From NCBI GenBank assembly GCA_002494215.1, contig DLBF01000069.1:280-14629 (forward strand): a DNA stretch of 14,350 nt, read 5' to 3'. Shown here in pieces: positions 6,315-14,168 of this stretch (within the stretch, counting starts at the first letter, position 1; every line of letters begins with the position of its first letter). Position numbers and translations under genes: made by a program. Origin of the DNA: Prevotellaceae bacterium UBA7028 (GTDB lineage Bacteria > Bacteroidota > Bacteroidia > Bacteroidales > Bacteroidaceae). Below the pieces are notes generated by a model. It was not told where the DNA came from. It saw only the letters and a program-made list of their open reading frames with translations, and made no database searches.

Positions 6315-8769
6315 CTTTCTTTTCTCCTTCTTCTGAGATTGGTAGGTTAATCACTTCTATGCCGGCACGGCGCAGCAGATCCACACCGTCCAGTATGCGA
6401 TATTCGCGGTCGTAGATAACACGCTTGATGCCAGCCTGTATGATGAGCTTGGCACACTCGATGCAGGGCGAGTCGGTGACATACAGGGTAGAGCCGTCGC
6501 TGTTATTGCCGCTGCGGGCTATCTTGGTGATGGCGTTGGCCTCGGCATGCAGTACGTAGGGCTTGCTGACGTTGTTCTCGTCTTCGCAAACATTCTCGAA
6601 GCCCTGGGGCGTGCCGTTGTAGCCGTCGCTGATAATCATCTTATCCTTTACGACAAGGGCACCCACCTGCCTGCGTACGCAGTAGCTGTTCTCGCTCCAG
6701 ATGCGTGCCATGCGCAGGTAGCGTATATCCAAATTATGTTGCTTGGTGTCAGGCAGGCCATTACGACGCAGAAGTGCATCGATGGTGGGCTCCTGACCAC
6801 GGAAACGCTTGTATAGTTTCTGTGGGGGTTCTGTGCCACCCTTGGAGAGTACCTCGTTGCGGAATCGCTGCGCCGTCTGCTGGTCCATGATTCCGTTCTT
6901 CAGGAACATACTAAAGGCATCTGCATCCAGCACCTCTGCCCACTTGTAGCTGTAGTAACCTGCCGAGTAGCCGCCGCTCATGATGTGGCTGAACTGAACA
7001 CTCATACAGGTACCCTCTATGCAGGGTAGTAGCTTGGCACGCCTCCAGGCATGCTGCTCAAACCGCAGGATGTCTTCCTGAAGCGGTTCTGTGCGGGTGT
7101 AGTAGGCCATATCCAACAGACAGAAGCTCAGTTGGCGCACGCAGGCATATCCGCACATGAAGTTGCGACTCTTGCGAATACGCTCTATAAGTGACGTAGG
7201 GATGGGTTCGCCTGTCTGGTAATGGAAGGCAAAGGTATGCAGGAACTCAGGCTCTACGGCATAGTTCTCCATAAACTGAGAGGGCAGCTCCACAAAATCC
7301 CAGAAGACGTTGGTGCCGCTCAGACTTTGGAAGCGTACCTTCGAGAACATGCCGTGCAGGGCGTGACCGAACTCGTGCAGGAAAGTCTCCACTTCGCCCA
7401 ATGTCAGCAAAGAGGGACGCTCGGCTGTGGGCTTGGTAAAGTTGGTGACTATGCTGACGTGCGGACGGACATCATTTCCTTCGTCTGTGTATTGCTCCAG
7501 ATAGCTTGTCATCCAGGCACCACTCTGTTTGCTCTCGCGTGGGAAGAAATCGGCATACAATACGGCTAAGAATGAACCATCCGCATCGAATACCTCAAAT
7601 GCCTCTACATCAGGATGATAGACTTCGATATCTGAATTTTTCCTAAAGGTAATTCCGTATAGCTTGGTTGCCAAAGAGAAGACACCCTCCCGAACCTTCT
7701 GCAGGGGGAAGTAGGGGCGTAACATCTCGGCATCCAGGTTGTAGCGCTCCAGCTTCAGCTTGTGGCTGTAATAAGCCCAGTCCCAAGGCATCAGGGTGAA
7801 GTCGGGACCCTCTGTCTGACGTGCCTTCTGCTGCAACTCGCGCAGTTCGCCACGGGCCACGGGCATGTAGGCTTTCAGCAGTTGGTCTATCAGTTGGTTC
7901 ACATGCTGGGTATCCTGTGCCATGCGGCGTGTCAGTACGTAGTCGGCATAGGTGTTGTAACCCAATAGCTGAGCTATCTCCTGACGCAGGTTGACAATGC
8001 GCTGTACAATCTGTCGGTTGTCGAACTCATCGCCATGTGCACAGATGGTCATTTTGCCCATGTAAAGCTGGCGACGCAGTTCGCGATCGTCGGCATAAGT
8101 CATGAAGGGCTGATAGCTGGGGAAGTGCAGCGTGATGAGCCATCCCTCCAACTGCTTCTCTTGTGCTGCTTGTGCGGCAGCCTCTATGGCAGTCTGAGGC
8201 AGACCCGACAACTGTTTCTTGTCTGTTAGGTGTAGTTGGAAGGCATTGGTCTGCTTCAGCTCGTTCTGGCTGAACTGCAGGGTTAGGGTAGAGAGCTCCA
8301 CCTGTAGGGCAGAGAAGCGCTTCTTGTCTTCTGCATTCAGGCAAGCTCCATGACGCAGGAATCCTTGGTACACGTTCTCCAACAGTGTCTGCTCTTCTGG
8401 AGCCAGGTCTCCATGATGCTCGTAGACATACTTAACGCGTTTGAACAAATCCTCGTTCAGCATGATGCGGTTGGCATGTTCCGTCAGCAAGGGACTCAGT
8501 TTCTGAGCCAGCTCGTCCATCTCGTCGTTCGTGTTGGCACTTATCAGATTAAAAAAGATGGTGGTGGCAGTGTCCAGCAGCTCGCTGGTGCGGGGCTGTA
8601 TGGTGTTCTGGAAGGTTGGCTCCTCGGGGTTGTTGATGATAGCCTGAATGGCTTCATCCTCCAGTCTCATACCTTCCATGATGGCAGGTTCGAAGTGCTC
8701 CAGCTTGATTTGGCTGAAGGGCGCCGTGCCATGTAGTGTCTTGAATTTATCTGTTAGCAATGGATTCAT
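6307..8769 (-). CDS. Fusion: M3 peptidyl-dipeptidase (Dcp-like) plus dCMP deaminase
   Basis: A single 820-codon frame. Residues 1 to about 672 are a full-length M3 zinc metallopeptidase of the Dcp/oligopeptidase type: HEFGH at 465-469 (Zn ligands H465 and H469, catalytic E466), third ligand E494 in FVELPSQ, and the downstream GGYSAGYYSYKW (599-610). No signal peptide, so cytoplasmic; expected role is release of dipeptides from peptide C-termini. Residues about 676-820 are a complete deoxycytidylate deaminase (dCMP to dUMP, dTTP supply): HAEAN (741-745; Zn ligand H741, proton shuttle E743) and PCIEC (768-772; Zn ligands C769, C772). The junction is NGLPDTKQHNLDIRYLRM, with no in-frame stop or ATG between the domains until M687. 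A TGA lies one base out of frame at 6751-6749, so a single indel could convert this into two genes. If it is real, the fusion links peptide turnover and nucleotide metabolism in one chain. If not, two adjacent genes. Domain identities are firm; the fusion is less so. Confidence 0.88.
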   Translation of the reverse strand: MNPLLTDKFKTLHGTAPFSQIKLEHFEPAIMEGMRLEDEAIQAIINNPEEPTFQNTIQPRTSELLDTATTIFFNLISANTNDEMDELAQKLSPLLTEHANRIMLNEDLFKRVKYVYEHHGDLAPEEQTLLENVYQGFLRHGACLNAEDKKRFSALQVELSTLTLQFSQNELKQTNAFQLHLTDKKQLSGLPQTAIEAAAQAAQEKQLEGWLITLHFPSYQPFMTYADDRELRRQLYMGKMTICAHGDEFDNRQIVQRIVNLRQEIAQLLGYNTYADYVLTRRMAQDTQHVNQLIDQLLKAYMPVARGELRELQQKARQTEGPDFTLMPWDWAYYSHKLKLERYNLDAEMLRPYFPLQKVREGVFSLATKLYGITFRKNSDIEVYHPDVEAFEVFDADGSFLAVLYADFFPRESKQSGAWMTSYLEQYTDEGNDVRPHVSIVTNFTKPTAERPSLLTLGEVETFLHEFGHALHGMFSKVRFQSLSGTNVFWDFVELPSQFMENYAVEPEFLHTFAFHYQTGEPIPTSLIERIRKSRNFMCGYACVRQLSFCLLDMAYYTRTEPLQEDILRFEQHAWRRAKLLPCIEGTCMSVQFSHIMSGGYSAGYYSYKWAEVLDADAFSMFLKNGIMDQQTAQRFRNEVLSKGGTEPPQKLYKRFRGQEPTIDALLRRNGLPDTKQHNLDIRYLRMARIWSENSYCVRRQVGALVVKDKMIISDGYNGTPQGFENVCEDENNVSKPYVLHAEANAITKIARSGNNSDGSTLYVTDSPCIECAKLIIQAGIKRVIYDREYRILDGVDLLRRAGIEVINLPISEEGEKKDE

Positions 8770-8780
8770 ATCTTGCGTTT

Positions 8781-8887
8781 AATTCATAATTCATAATTCA
8801 TAATTTAAATTTCAAACTTGAAACATGAAACTTGAATCTTGAAACTATCTATCATCTCTAATCTCTAATCTCTAAACTCTCCTCTCT
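8781..8887. repeat. Heptanucleotide block element B
   Basis: Three copies of AATTCAT (8781-8801) and a degenerate unit are followed, after a short phase slip, by TTGAAAC, ATGAAAC, TTGAATC, TTGAAAC (8818-8845). Then come TATCTAT, CATCTCT, AATCTCT, AATCTCT, AAACTCT, CCTCTCT (8846-8887). The block order matches elements A and C. The third block enters the 3' end of the Crp-family gene and supplies its last nine codons and stop. The rest fills the 88-base gap before the M3/deaminase gene. No TAnnTTTG box was found here for that gene. Confidence 0.75.
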
Positions 8888-9556
8888 CATCCTTCCAATA
8901 TCTGGGATTACAATCAGCGAGCGTTTCAACTCTATGATGTCCTCCTTTTCCATTTGATTCAGAGCCCGTGATGTGTTCAGACGCGTCTCTCCGATGTAGT
9001 TGGCCAAGTCTGTCATCTTAATGGCTATCTCAACCTGTCCGCAGCAGTCGGTGAACAGTCTTTGCAGCAGGCTGCTTATCTTCTCTCTTACCGTCAGTCC
9101 CTGCACAGGTTGCAGCTGTGCCTCCTTCTTGTGAATGATGGCCGACAGCAGGTTGAAGTAGTTGATGCGGAATATCTCCGTCTTCATAAGATGCTGCATC
9201 ACATCCCTCTTCCTAACGGTGATGAAAGATACATCTTGCAGTGGGGTGTACGAGCACCTGAAGCGGCAGTCCAGCCCATACAGGTTATGCGGTTCCAATA
9301 TTGCTGGGGCCTGCAGGATGGACTTTGTCTGATAGAGACCGTCGTCGGATTTGTATTGGCGTATCATCTTTCCTGTAGTCAGAAATATAAGATGTGTGCA
9401 TGGGTCGTTCTGGCGAATCAGCGGTCTGCTCATAGGCGGTACCTCGTTCACCTCCATACCAATCACACTCTCTATGTGTGCCAGTTCCTTGCCGCTTATT
9501 CCTTGCAGCAGAGGCAGTTTGGTCAGCAGTTCATATTTCTGAGTCAGTGATATCAT
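8858..9556 (-). CDS. Crp/Fnr family transcriptional regulator
   Basis: Protein of 232 residues with an N-terminal cyclic-nucleotide-binding-like beta barrel (about 15-125) and a dimerisation helix (about 125-160). A C-terminal winged helix follows (about 175-220), with the recognition region MTDLANYIGETRLNTSRAL, the usual position of the Crp DNA-reading helix. The barrel lacks the cAMP-binding RxxS signature of E. coli Crp. The cysteines (C53, C97, C101, C171, C172) are not arranged as an Fnr iron-sulfur N-terminus, so the effector is unknown. Its ATG overlaps the apbE stop (ATGA), so it is likely translated with mntP and apbE and may regulate metal or redox functions (inference). The C-terminal nine residues (REESLEIRD) are encoded by 7-bp repeat units, so the tail is probably not conserved and could vary in length with repeat number. 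Confidence 0.88.
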   Translation of the reverse strand: MISLTQKYELLTKLPLLQGISGKELAHIESVIGMEVNEVPPMSRPLIRQNDPCTHLIFLTTGKMIRQYKSDDGLYQTKSILQAPAILEPHNLYGLDCRFRCSYTPLQDVSFITVRKRDVMQHLMKTEIFRINYFNLLSAIIHKKEAQLQPVQGLTVREKISSLLQRLFTDCCGQVEIAIKMTDLANYIGETRLNTSRALNQMEKEDIIELKRSLIVIPDIGRMREESLEIRD

Positions 9557-10614
9557 TCGGGTTGTTCTGTTTCGTAGAAGTTGGGGGTGTGCCAGGTCTG
9601 GTACTGACCATCCTCATTAGCATAGATGAAGTAAGCCTGCAGTTGGGGATGTTCTTTCAGGAAATCCTGCGAGCGTTTCATGCCCATCACCATAAAGGCT
9701 GTAGCATAACCATCGGCCATGGCACATGAGGGAGCCTTGACCGTGCTGCTCAGTATGCTCTGTTGTGCAGGATACCCAGTCTTCGGGTCTATGGTGTGGC
9801 CAATCTTGCGTCCATTCTGGATGTAGTAGTTGCGATAGTTGCCGCTGGTGGCAAGGGCTCCGTCGTGGACTTCGATGACTTCCTGCAAATCGTTTTTGAT
9901 GCATGTGGTATCGTCGTCGGGCTTGTTGATGCCTATGCGCCATGCCTCCCCCTTGGGGTTGGTGCCTTGTGCCACAATCTCGCCTCCTATCTCAACCATG
10001 AAGTTCTCTATCCCCATGTTGCGGAACAGGTTGGCTACGTGATCTACGCCAAAACCTTTGGCAACGGCGCTGAAGTCCAGTATGATACGTGGGTCATCCT
10101 TGCAGAAGTTGCCGTTGTGGATGGATATACGATACCATCCCACCAAGTCCAGCAGGCTGTCTATCAGTGCTTTGTCGGGGACCTGTCGTTTCTTGTATCC
10201 AAAGCCCCATACGTTTACCAAAGGCGCTACGGTTGGGTCAAAGGCACCGTCTGTTTCCTGGCTGATGGAGCGTGACACGTTCCAGACACTGGTAATGAGT
10301 GAGTCGGCTTTCATGCTCTCTCCTCTGTTGATACAGGAAACGGTACTTGCCGGGTTGAACATAGACAGGGAGGCATCTATGTCCTTCAGGCGAGCCAGTA
10401 TGCTGTCGTGCAGGCTTTCCTTGTATTGGTATTTAATGTGATAAACGGTACCGAAGATAGAACCCTCCTCTGTCTGGAAAGGCGTGTTGTCTTGGGTGCC
10501 GTGTTCACGTTGTGCAACAAAGATGGTTCCTACAATCAATACTGCCAGAAGGGCAATATGGTAGGGACGGAAGCGATTTTCCGTCGGTTGGTCGGATACG
10601 TTTTGCATTTTCAT
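9553..10614 (-). CDS. apbE: FAD:protein FMN transferase (ApbE)
   Basis: 353-residue flavin transferase that attaches FMN through a phosphoester to Thr/Ser of extracytoplasmic proteins; in Bacteroidetes the expected clients are Nqr/Rnf subunits (known for the family, not visible here). Residues 18-34 form one membrane segment and there is no lipobox, so the enzyme is probably a signal-anchored periplasmic protein rather than a lipoprotein. Family motifs in order: SMFNPAS (84-90), DPTVAPLVNVWGFG (126-139), DFSAVAKGFGVD (180-191), EIGGEIVAQG (208-217), ATSGNYRN (255-262), HTIDPKTGYP (273-282) and ADGYATAF (300-307), with metal-binding candidates D301 and T305. Length is normal. It overlaps mntP upstream by ATGA and the Crp-type gene downstream by ATGA, the middle of a tightly coupled trio. 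Confidence 0.95.
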   Translation of the reverse strand: MKMQNVSDQPTENRFRPYHIALLAVLIVGTIFVAQREHGTQDNTPFQTEEGSIFGTVYHIKYQYKESLHDSILARLKDIDASLSMFNPASTVSCINRGESMKADSLITSVWNVSRSISQETDGAFDPTVAPLVNVWGFGYKKRQVPDKALIDSLLDLVGWYRISIHNGNFCKDDPRIILDFSAVAKGFGVDHVANLFRNMGIENFMVEIGGEIVAQGTNPKGEAWRIGINKPDDDTTCIKNDLQEVIEVHDGALATSGNYRNYYIQNGRKIGHTIDPKTGYPAQQSILSSTVKAPSCAMADGYATAFMVMGMKRSQDFLKEHPQLQAYFIYANEDGQYQTWHTPNFYETEQPE

Positions 10615-11180
10615 ATTAGGTGTTCGATTAGTAGTTTTATTCCTATTGAGATTAATATTATTCCACCCAGAATTTCGCTCCTGATGTTTATATGTTTACT
10701 TGCTTTGATTCCTATGTACAGACCCGCAATGCCGAATAGGGTAGAGCAGAGCCCAATGATGCCAGCTGCTGTCAGTACCATCTGAAGGGTTGCGTTCTGC
10801 AAGCAGGCAAAGGAGATGCCGACAGCCAGAGCGTCTATGCTGGTAGCCACGGAAAGGACTATTATGCCCACGGGTGTCAGCAGTTTTGTGGCAGTGGCAT
10901 TATCTTTCTTTTTGAGCCCTTCCCATAGCATCTTCATTCCCAGGTAGAACAGCAGCACTACGGCTATGTACTCCAGGTGTTGAATGTGGTGGCTCAGCAG
11001 CGATGTGCCCATGTAACCCAACAGTGTCATGCCGCCCTGGAAGATTCCGAAGGACAGTACCAACGCCGTCATGATTGGCCATATCACACGTCGTGCCGAC
11101 AGCCCTTGGGCTATACTAACAGAGAAGCAATCCATTGCCAGTGCTACTCCTAAAAGCCATATTTCAAGAATCGTTATCAC
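10611..11180 (-). CDS. mntP: Putative manganese efflux pump MntP
   Basis: 189-residue inner-membrane protein with six predicted helices in two homologous halves, the MntP (YebN) architecture that exports Mn2+. The paired acidic motifs are present: ALAMDCFSVS with D17 and ATSIDALAVG with D116, matching the essential Asp residues of E. coli MntP. Cytosolic loop EGLKKKDNATATK separates the halves. The start at 11180 fits the first helix directly. A 109-base gap separates it from the DUF6048 gene upstream, filled by heptad element C. No yybP-ykoY manganese riboswitch or TAnnTTTG box was recognised in that gap. The stop overlaps the apbE start (ATGA). Confidence 0.93.
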   Translation of the reverse strand: MITILEIWLLGVALAMDCFSVSIAQGLSARRVIWPIMTALVLSFGIFQGGMTLLGYMGTSLLSHHIQHLEYIAVVLLFYLGMKMLWEGLKKKDNATATKLLTPVGIIVLSVATSIDALAVGISFACLQNATLQMVLTAAGIIGLCSTLFGIAGLYIGIKASKHINIRSEILGGIILISIGIKLLIEHLI

Positions 11181-11186
11181 TATTTG

Positions 11187-11291
11187 TTTATCGTTGAGCG
11201 GTTATCGGTTATCGTTGAGCGGTTAGTGGTTAGCGTTTTGCGCTACCTGAAACCTGAAACTTTCTCTTTTAATTTTTATCTCTTATTCTCT
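11187..11291. repeat. Heptanucleotide block element C
   Basis: Fifteen 7-bp steps in phase on the + strand: TTTATCG, TTGAGCG, GTTATCG, GTTATCG, TTGAGCG, GTTAGTG, GTTAGCG, TTTTGCG (11187-11242); CTACCTG, AAACCTG, AAACTTT (11243-11263); CTCTTTT, AATTTTT, ATCTCTT, ATTCTCT (11264-11291). The order is GTTATCG word, CTGAAAC word, ATCTCTT word, as in A and B. It fills the gap between the DUF6048 stop, which it touches, and the mntP start. Confidence 0.75.
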
Positions 11292-12114
11292 ACTGCGCCC
11301 TTCTCTTCGCAGCTCTTGGCGTTGATTCTGTGGGGGAAGGAGTCTTTTCTTTGGGCTTAGCGTCTTCTTTCTCCTTGTTTTTCTTCTTGCCAAACAAGTT
11401 GCCGAATAGCGGCTTCTGCCCGTTCTTGCGTGCAGACTTACCAATATCGAAGGTCAGGTTTACTGTTCCACCGAAGGCTGTGTCGTCATTCCTGCCGTAG
11501 CCAGGCACGTAGTAGGGCGTTCCCAAGTCAGAGTAGCTCTGCATGGTGGGCATCTTGTAGCGGATATTGTATCCCAGACGAACGATACTCCATAGTCTGG
11601 TTTCAAAACCCAGGCAGAACTCCAACCATTGGTTGTTGCCTTGCAGTCCCTCCAGTTGCAGAGGTCTGACGGTGCCATAAACGGGGTCTGTGAAGTCTGG
11701 ACAGGTGAAGTCGTATTTGTACGAGCTGAATCCATAGCGTACGCCCAATAGGAAACGGTTGCCGTTTACTTTCTTGTTTAAGTTGTAGTCCATACCAATG
11801 CGCCAGTAGGGTGCTCTGGTGCTGAAGACGTTGGTGGTCTCTCCACCGTAGCGGGTACAGTCACCTATACCAATCTCAAAGATGGGGAAGTATTTCTCCT
11901 TCAGACCGATGCGCCCGGATATCTCCATGTTGGCAAATCGAGCGCCTACAGCCTTCATGGCCAATCCGCAGATGTCTATGCCGACACCTACGCCACTCAA
12001 CAAGGGGGCTTTCTCCTTGGGCTTGCTGTCTTTCTTGTTCCCTGCCCATGCTGTGGGGCAGAGTAGGCTAATCAGCAGCAGGATAGAAATGAATCTGCAG
12101 GTTCTCGTCTTCAT
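11290..12114 (-). CDS. Exported DUF6048 family protein
   Basis: 274 residues. A signal peptide (1-24, cleavage after TAWA) is followed by a short charged linker (KKDSKPKEK). Then comes a region of alternating beta-strand character with many aromatic and glycine residues (about 38-235: GVGVGIDICG, YWRIGMDYNL, FLLGVRYGFSSYKYDF, WLEFCLGFETRLW, GGTVNLTFDIG). This looks like a small outer-membrane beta-barrel. The C-terminus is a highly basic tail (KKKNKEKEDAKPKEK to RAAKRRAQ). Biochemical function is unknown. The start lies 47 bases inside the 3' end of the DUF6452 gene, in another frame, so the two are probably translated together. The ATG used gives an intact signal peptide. The stop TAG touches heptad element C. 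Confidence 0.8.
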   Translation of the reverse strand: MKTRTCRFISILLLISLLCPTAWAGNKKDSKPKEKAPLLSGVGVGIDICGLAMKAVGARFANMEISGRIGLKEKYFPIFEIGIGDCTRYGGETTNVFSTRAPYWRIGMDYNLNKKVNGNRFLLGVRYGFSSYKYDFTCPDFTDPVYGTVRPLQLEGLQGNNQWLEFCLGFETRLWSIVRLGYNIRYKMPTMQSYSDLGTPYYVPGYGRNDDTAFGGTVNLTFDIGKSARKNGQKPLFGNLFGKKKNKEKEDAKPKEKTPSPTESTPRAAKRRAQ

Positions 12115-12550
12115 AAAAATCTACGTCTGGACGGCTTATGGTTACTGAATCTATGAACAGGTGGGTACTTCTGACTGCAGTGATGTTGTGAAACATGTTC
12201 ACAGGGCAGTCGGGGCTTTCGAAGTGATTGTATGATGTTTTCTTTATCCAGAGGGTATCTGTAACGGAGTAATCCTCGCTGCTTACATGCAATAGCAGGG
12301 TGTCCACCTCGTTGAAGAAACTCAAGGGCAGGGCCATGGAGCTGGTTCCGATCTTGCGGTTCAGTAGTGGGTTTTCTACGCCTACGGCAGTTATGGTAAG
12401 CGTGTCGTTCAACTGTACAACCTTCCCGTCCTGATAGAATTTGCATGTCATCGCCACCGTGTTGTTCAGGGTGCAGTCTATGGTGTCACAACTGCTTATA
12501 CCCAGCAGAGCGGTGATGCATGCCAGAAAGAAAGTTTTTCCGTACCTCAT
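12068..12550 (-). CDS. DUF6452 family lipoprotein
   Basis: 160 residues. The N-terminus is a lipoprotein signal with a lipobox ending ISSC (lipidated C21), so the mature protein is probably membrane-anchored in the envelope. It is rich in beta-strand-forming segments (NNTVAMTCKFY, DTLTITAVGV, DTLLLHVSSEDYSVTDTLWI) and contains the family-like stretch NHFESPDCPVNMFHNI. Function unknown. The ATG overlaps the glycosyltransferase stop (TAATG), and the end overlaps the DUF6048 start by 47 bases. This continuous coupling suggests that the lipoprotein and the barrel-like DUF6048 protein work together (inference). Confidence 0.8.
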   Translation of the reverse strand: MRYGKTFFLACITALLGISSCDTIDCTLNNTVAMTCKFYQDGKVVQLNDTLTITAVGVENPLLNRKIGTSSMALPLSFFNEVDTLLLHVSSEDYSVTDTLWIKKTSYNHFESPDCPVNMFHNITAVRSTHLFIDSVTISRPDVDFYEDENLQIHFYPAAD

Positions 12551-13512
12551 TATATTTCCTTCTCAATGTGATAGTTGTTACGCTCAGGGGCGTTGCGGCT
12601 TATCAGTTCGCCCAGGAAGCCTGCCACAAACAACTGAGTACCCAGTATCATGGTGGTCAGGGCTATGTAGAAGTAGGGGCTGCTGGTTACCAGCGGATGG
12701 GCTATGCCGTTGCTCATGTAGTACAGCTTGGTAGCTCCGACAGCTATTACAGCCAGGAATCCTATAATGAACATCAGGGTGCCTACAAAGCCGAAGACGT
12801 GCATGGGCTTCAGTCCGAAACTGTCCAGGAACCAAAGGCTCAGCAGATCCAGATATCCATTCACAAAGCGGTTCCAGCCCATGAACTTAGATTTGCCGAA
12901 CTTCCTCTTCTGGTGGTGAACGCGCTTTTCGCCAATCTTGCTAAAGCCTGCATTCTTGGCCAGATAAGGGATGTAGCGGTGCATCTCGCCATACACCTCA
13001 ATATTTTTCACCACCTCCAGGCGGTAGGCCTTCAGTCCGCAGTTAAAGTCGTGCAGGTTATGTATGCCGCTTACCTTACGTGCTGTAGCGTTGAACAGCT
13101 TGGTGGGGATGGTTTTGGAAAGAGGGTCTCCCTTACTACGGTTCATCTTATAGCCGCTTACCAAGTCGTATCCGTCCTCCTTAATCATACGGTAGAGCTC
13201 AGGAATCTCGTCGGGCGAATCCTGCAGGTCGGCATCCATGGTGATAACCACGTCACCCTGTACACGTGCAAAACCACAGAATAGGGCAGGGCTCTTACCG
13301 TAGTTGCGGCGGAACTTAATGCCATGAACCACATCGGGGTTCTCTGTCTGAAGCTGTTCTATCACTTGCCATGAGTGGTCTGTGCTACCGTCGTTTACGA
13401 AGAATACCTCGTATGTAAAACGGTTCTCGTCCATCACTCTTTTTATCCAGCTGAAGAGCTCGGGCAGCGACTCCTCTTCGTTGAATAAGGGTATAACAAC
13501 AGAAATATCCAT
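12550..13512 (-). CDS. Family 2 glycosyltransferase, polyprenyl-phosphate type (GtrB/DPM1-like)
   Basis: 320-residue enzyme expected to transfer a sugar from a nucleotide donor to undecaprenyl phosphate at the cytoplasmic face of the inner membrane. The GT-A domain (1 to about 230) shows ISVVIPLFNEEESL at the start, VNDGSTDHS (39-47), the metal-binding DADLQD (93-98) and the HDFNCGLKAYR acceptor-side segment (154-164). It is followed by the basic GEKRVHHQKRKFGKSKF (194-210). Two membrane helices (about 235-262 and 278-303) follow, as in GtrB. Length and motif order are normal. The donor sugar cannot be read from sequence. It lies 32 bases downstream of the DUF4199 gene and overlaps the DUF6452 start by one base, so it belongs to the envelope block. 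Confidence 0.92.
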   Translation of the reverse strand: MDISVVIPLFNEEESLPELFSWIKRVMDENRFTYEVFFVNDGSTDHSWQVIEQLQTENPDVVHGIKFRRNYGKSPALFCGFARVQGDVVITMDADLQDSPDEIPELYRMIKEDGYDLVSGYKMNRSKGDPLSKTIPTKLFNATARKVSGIHNLHDFNCGLKAYRLEVVKNIEVYGEMHRYIPYLAKNAGFSKIGEKRVHHQKRKFGKSKFMGWNRFVNGYLDLLSLWFLDSFGLKPMHVFGFVGTLMFIIGFLAVIAVGATKLYYMSNGIAHPLVTSSPYFYIALTTMILGTQLFVAGFLGELISRNAPERNNYHIEKEI

Positions 13513-13544
13513 AATTTCTTTTTTACTCTTCTGTTAATTTTCTT

Positions 13545-14120
13545 CTAATTTTGTTCTGGTCGGTTGATATCCCTTTTGCTTATGGTGGGAAGTGAGGCAA
13601 CACCAGCTGTTATAAGCGAGACAGGTACAGACATCAGAAGGTTTGTAATGATGAAATTCACCATCAGTGTCTGAATGTTTATCTGTTGGAAGGCCTCGTT
13701 CCATTGGCTTTGGGAAATATCGGCAAAGGCGGAAAAGAAACGCTCTGTCATCTCCTTGTATTCTGGAGTTTCCATTATAGATGTCAGAGAAGACAGAAAG
13801 AATCCCTTGTCAAAGAACTGAAAGTAGGCATACTGTACCACATTGGTTAGCAAACCGGCAAAGATGCAGATTAGGAAGGCCATCTTCAGGCAATTGCCAA
13901 ACTTGATGTCCTTTACCTGTAGCCTGTATCTCAGTATGTACTTGAAGATGTCGTATGCAGCCCAAAGTGCTGTAAAATGTCCTACCAGTCCCATGCTGGG
14001 CGATGCTATGCCTCGTATGCAGCAAACAAAACTGATGCTGCACAAGACGCCAATCTTTATGGCAATGTGCGATGCAGCCTGTACAATTGTGGGGCTTTGG
14101 TGTGGTGTATCGTTACTCAT
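13545..14120 (-). CDS. DUF4199 family membrane protein
   Basis: 191 residues with four predicted membrane segments (about 20-38, 44-64, 78-101, 150-176) and an amphipathic stretch between the third and fourth (about 104-148: FFLSSLTS, MTERFFSAFADISQSQWNEAFQQ). This pattern is typical of DUF4199 proteins in Bacteroidetes, which commonly precede a GT2 glycosyltransferase gene. Molecular function is unknown. A role beside the membrane glycosyltransferase, for instance in lipid-linked sugar handling, is inference from position only. It is the first gene of the minus-strand run, with a TACCTTTG box about 50 bases upstream of the ATG. Confidence 0.82.
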   Translation of the reverse strand: MSNDTPHQSPTIVQAASHIAIKIGVLCSISFVCCIRGIASPSMGLVGHFTALWAAYDIFKYILRYRLQVKDIKFGNCLKMAFLICIFAGLLTNVVQYAYFQFFDKGFFLSSLTSIMETPEYKEMTERFFSAFADISQSQWNEAFQQINIQTLMVNFIITNLLMSVPVSLITAGVASLPTISKRDINRPEQN

Positions 14121-14168
14121 TCTCAGACAAAGATTCTTTTCCTTTTTTAGCTTTTTTCAAAAATCATG

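Noticed and set aside
11181..11289. Manganese riboswitch (yybP-ykoY) upstream of mntP
   Set aside because: The gap consists of 7-bp repeat units with no recognisable paired core of that riboswitch.
12520..13284. 254-codon open frame antisense to the glycosyltransferase gene
   Set aside because: The minus-strand frame encodes a full GT2 enzyme with all motifs; the + strand product resembles nothing.
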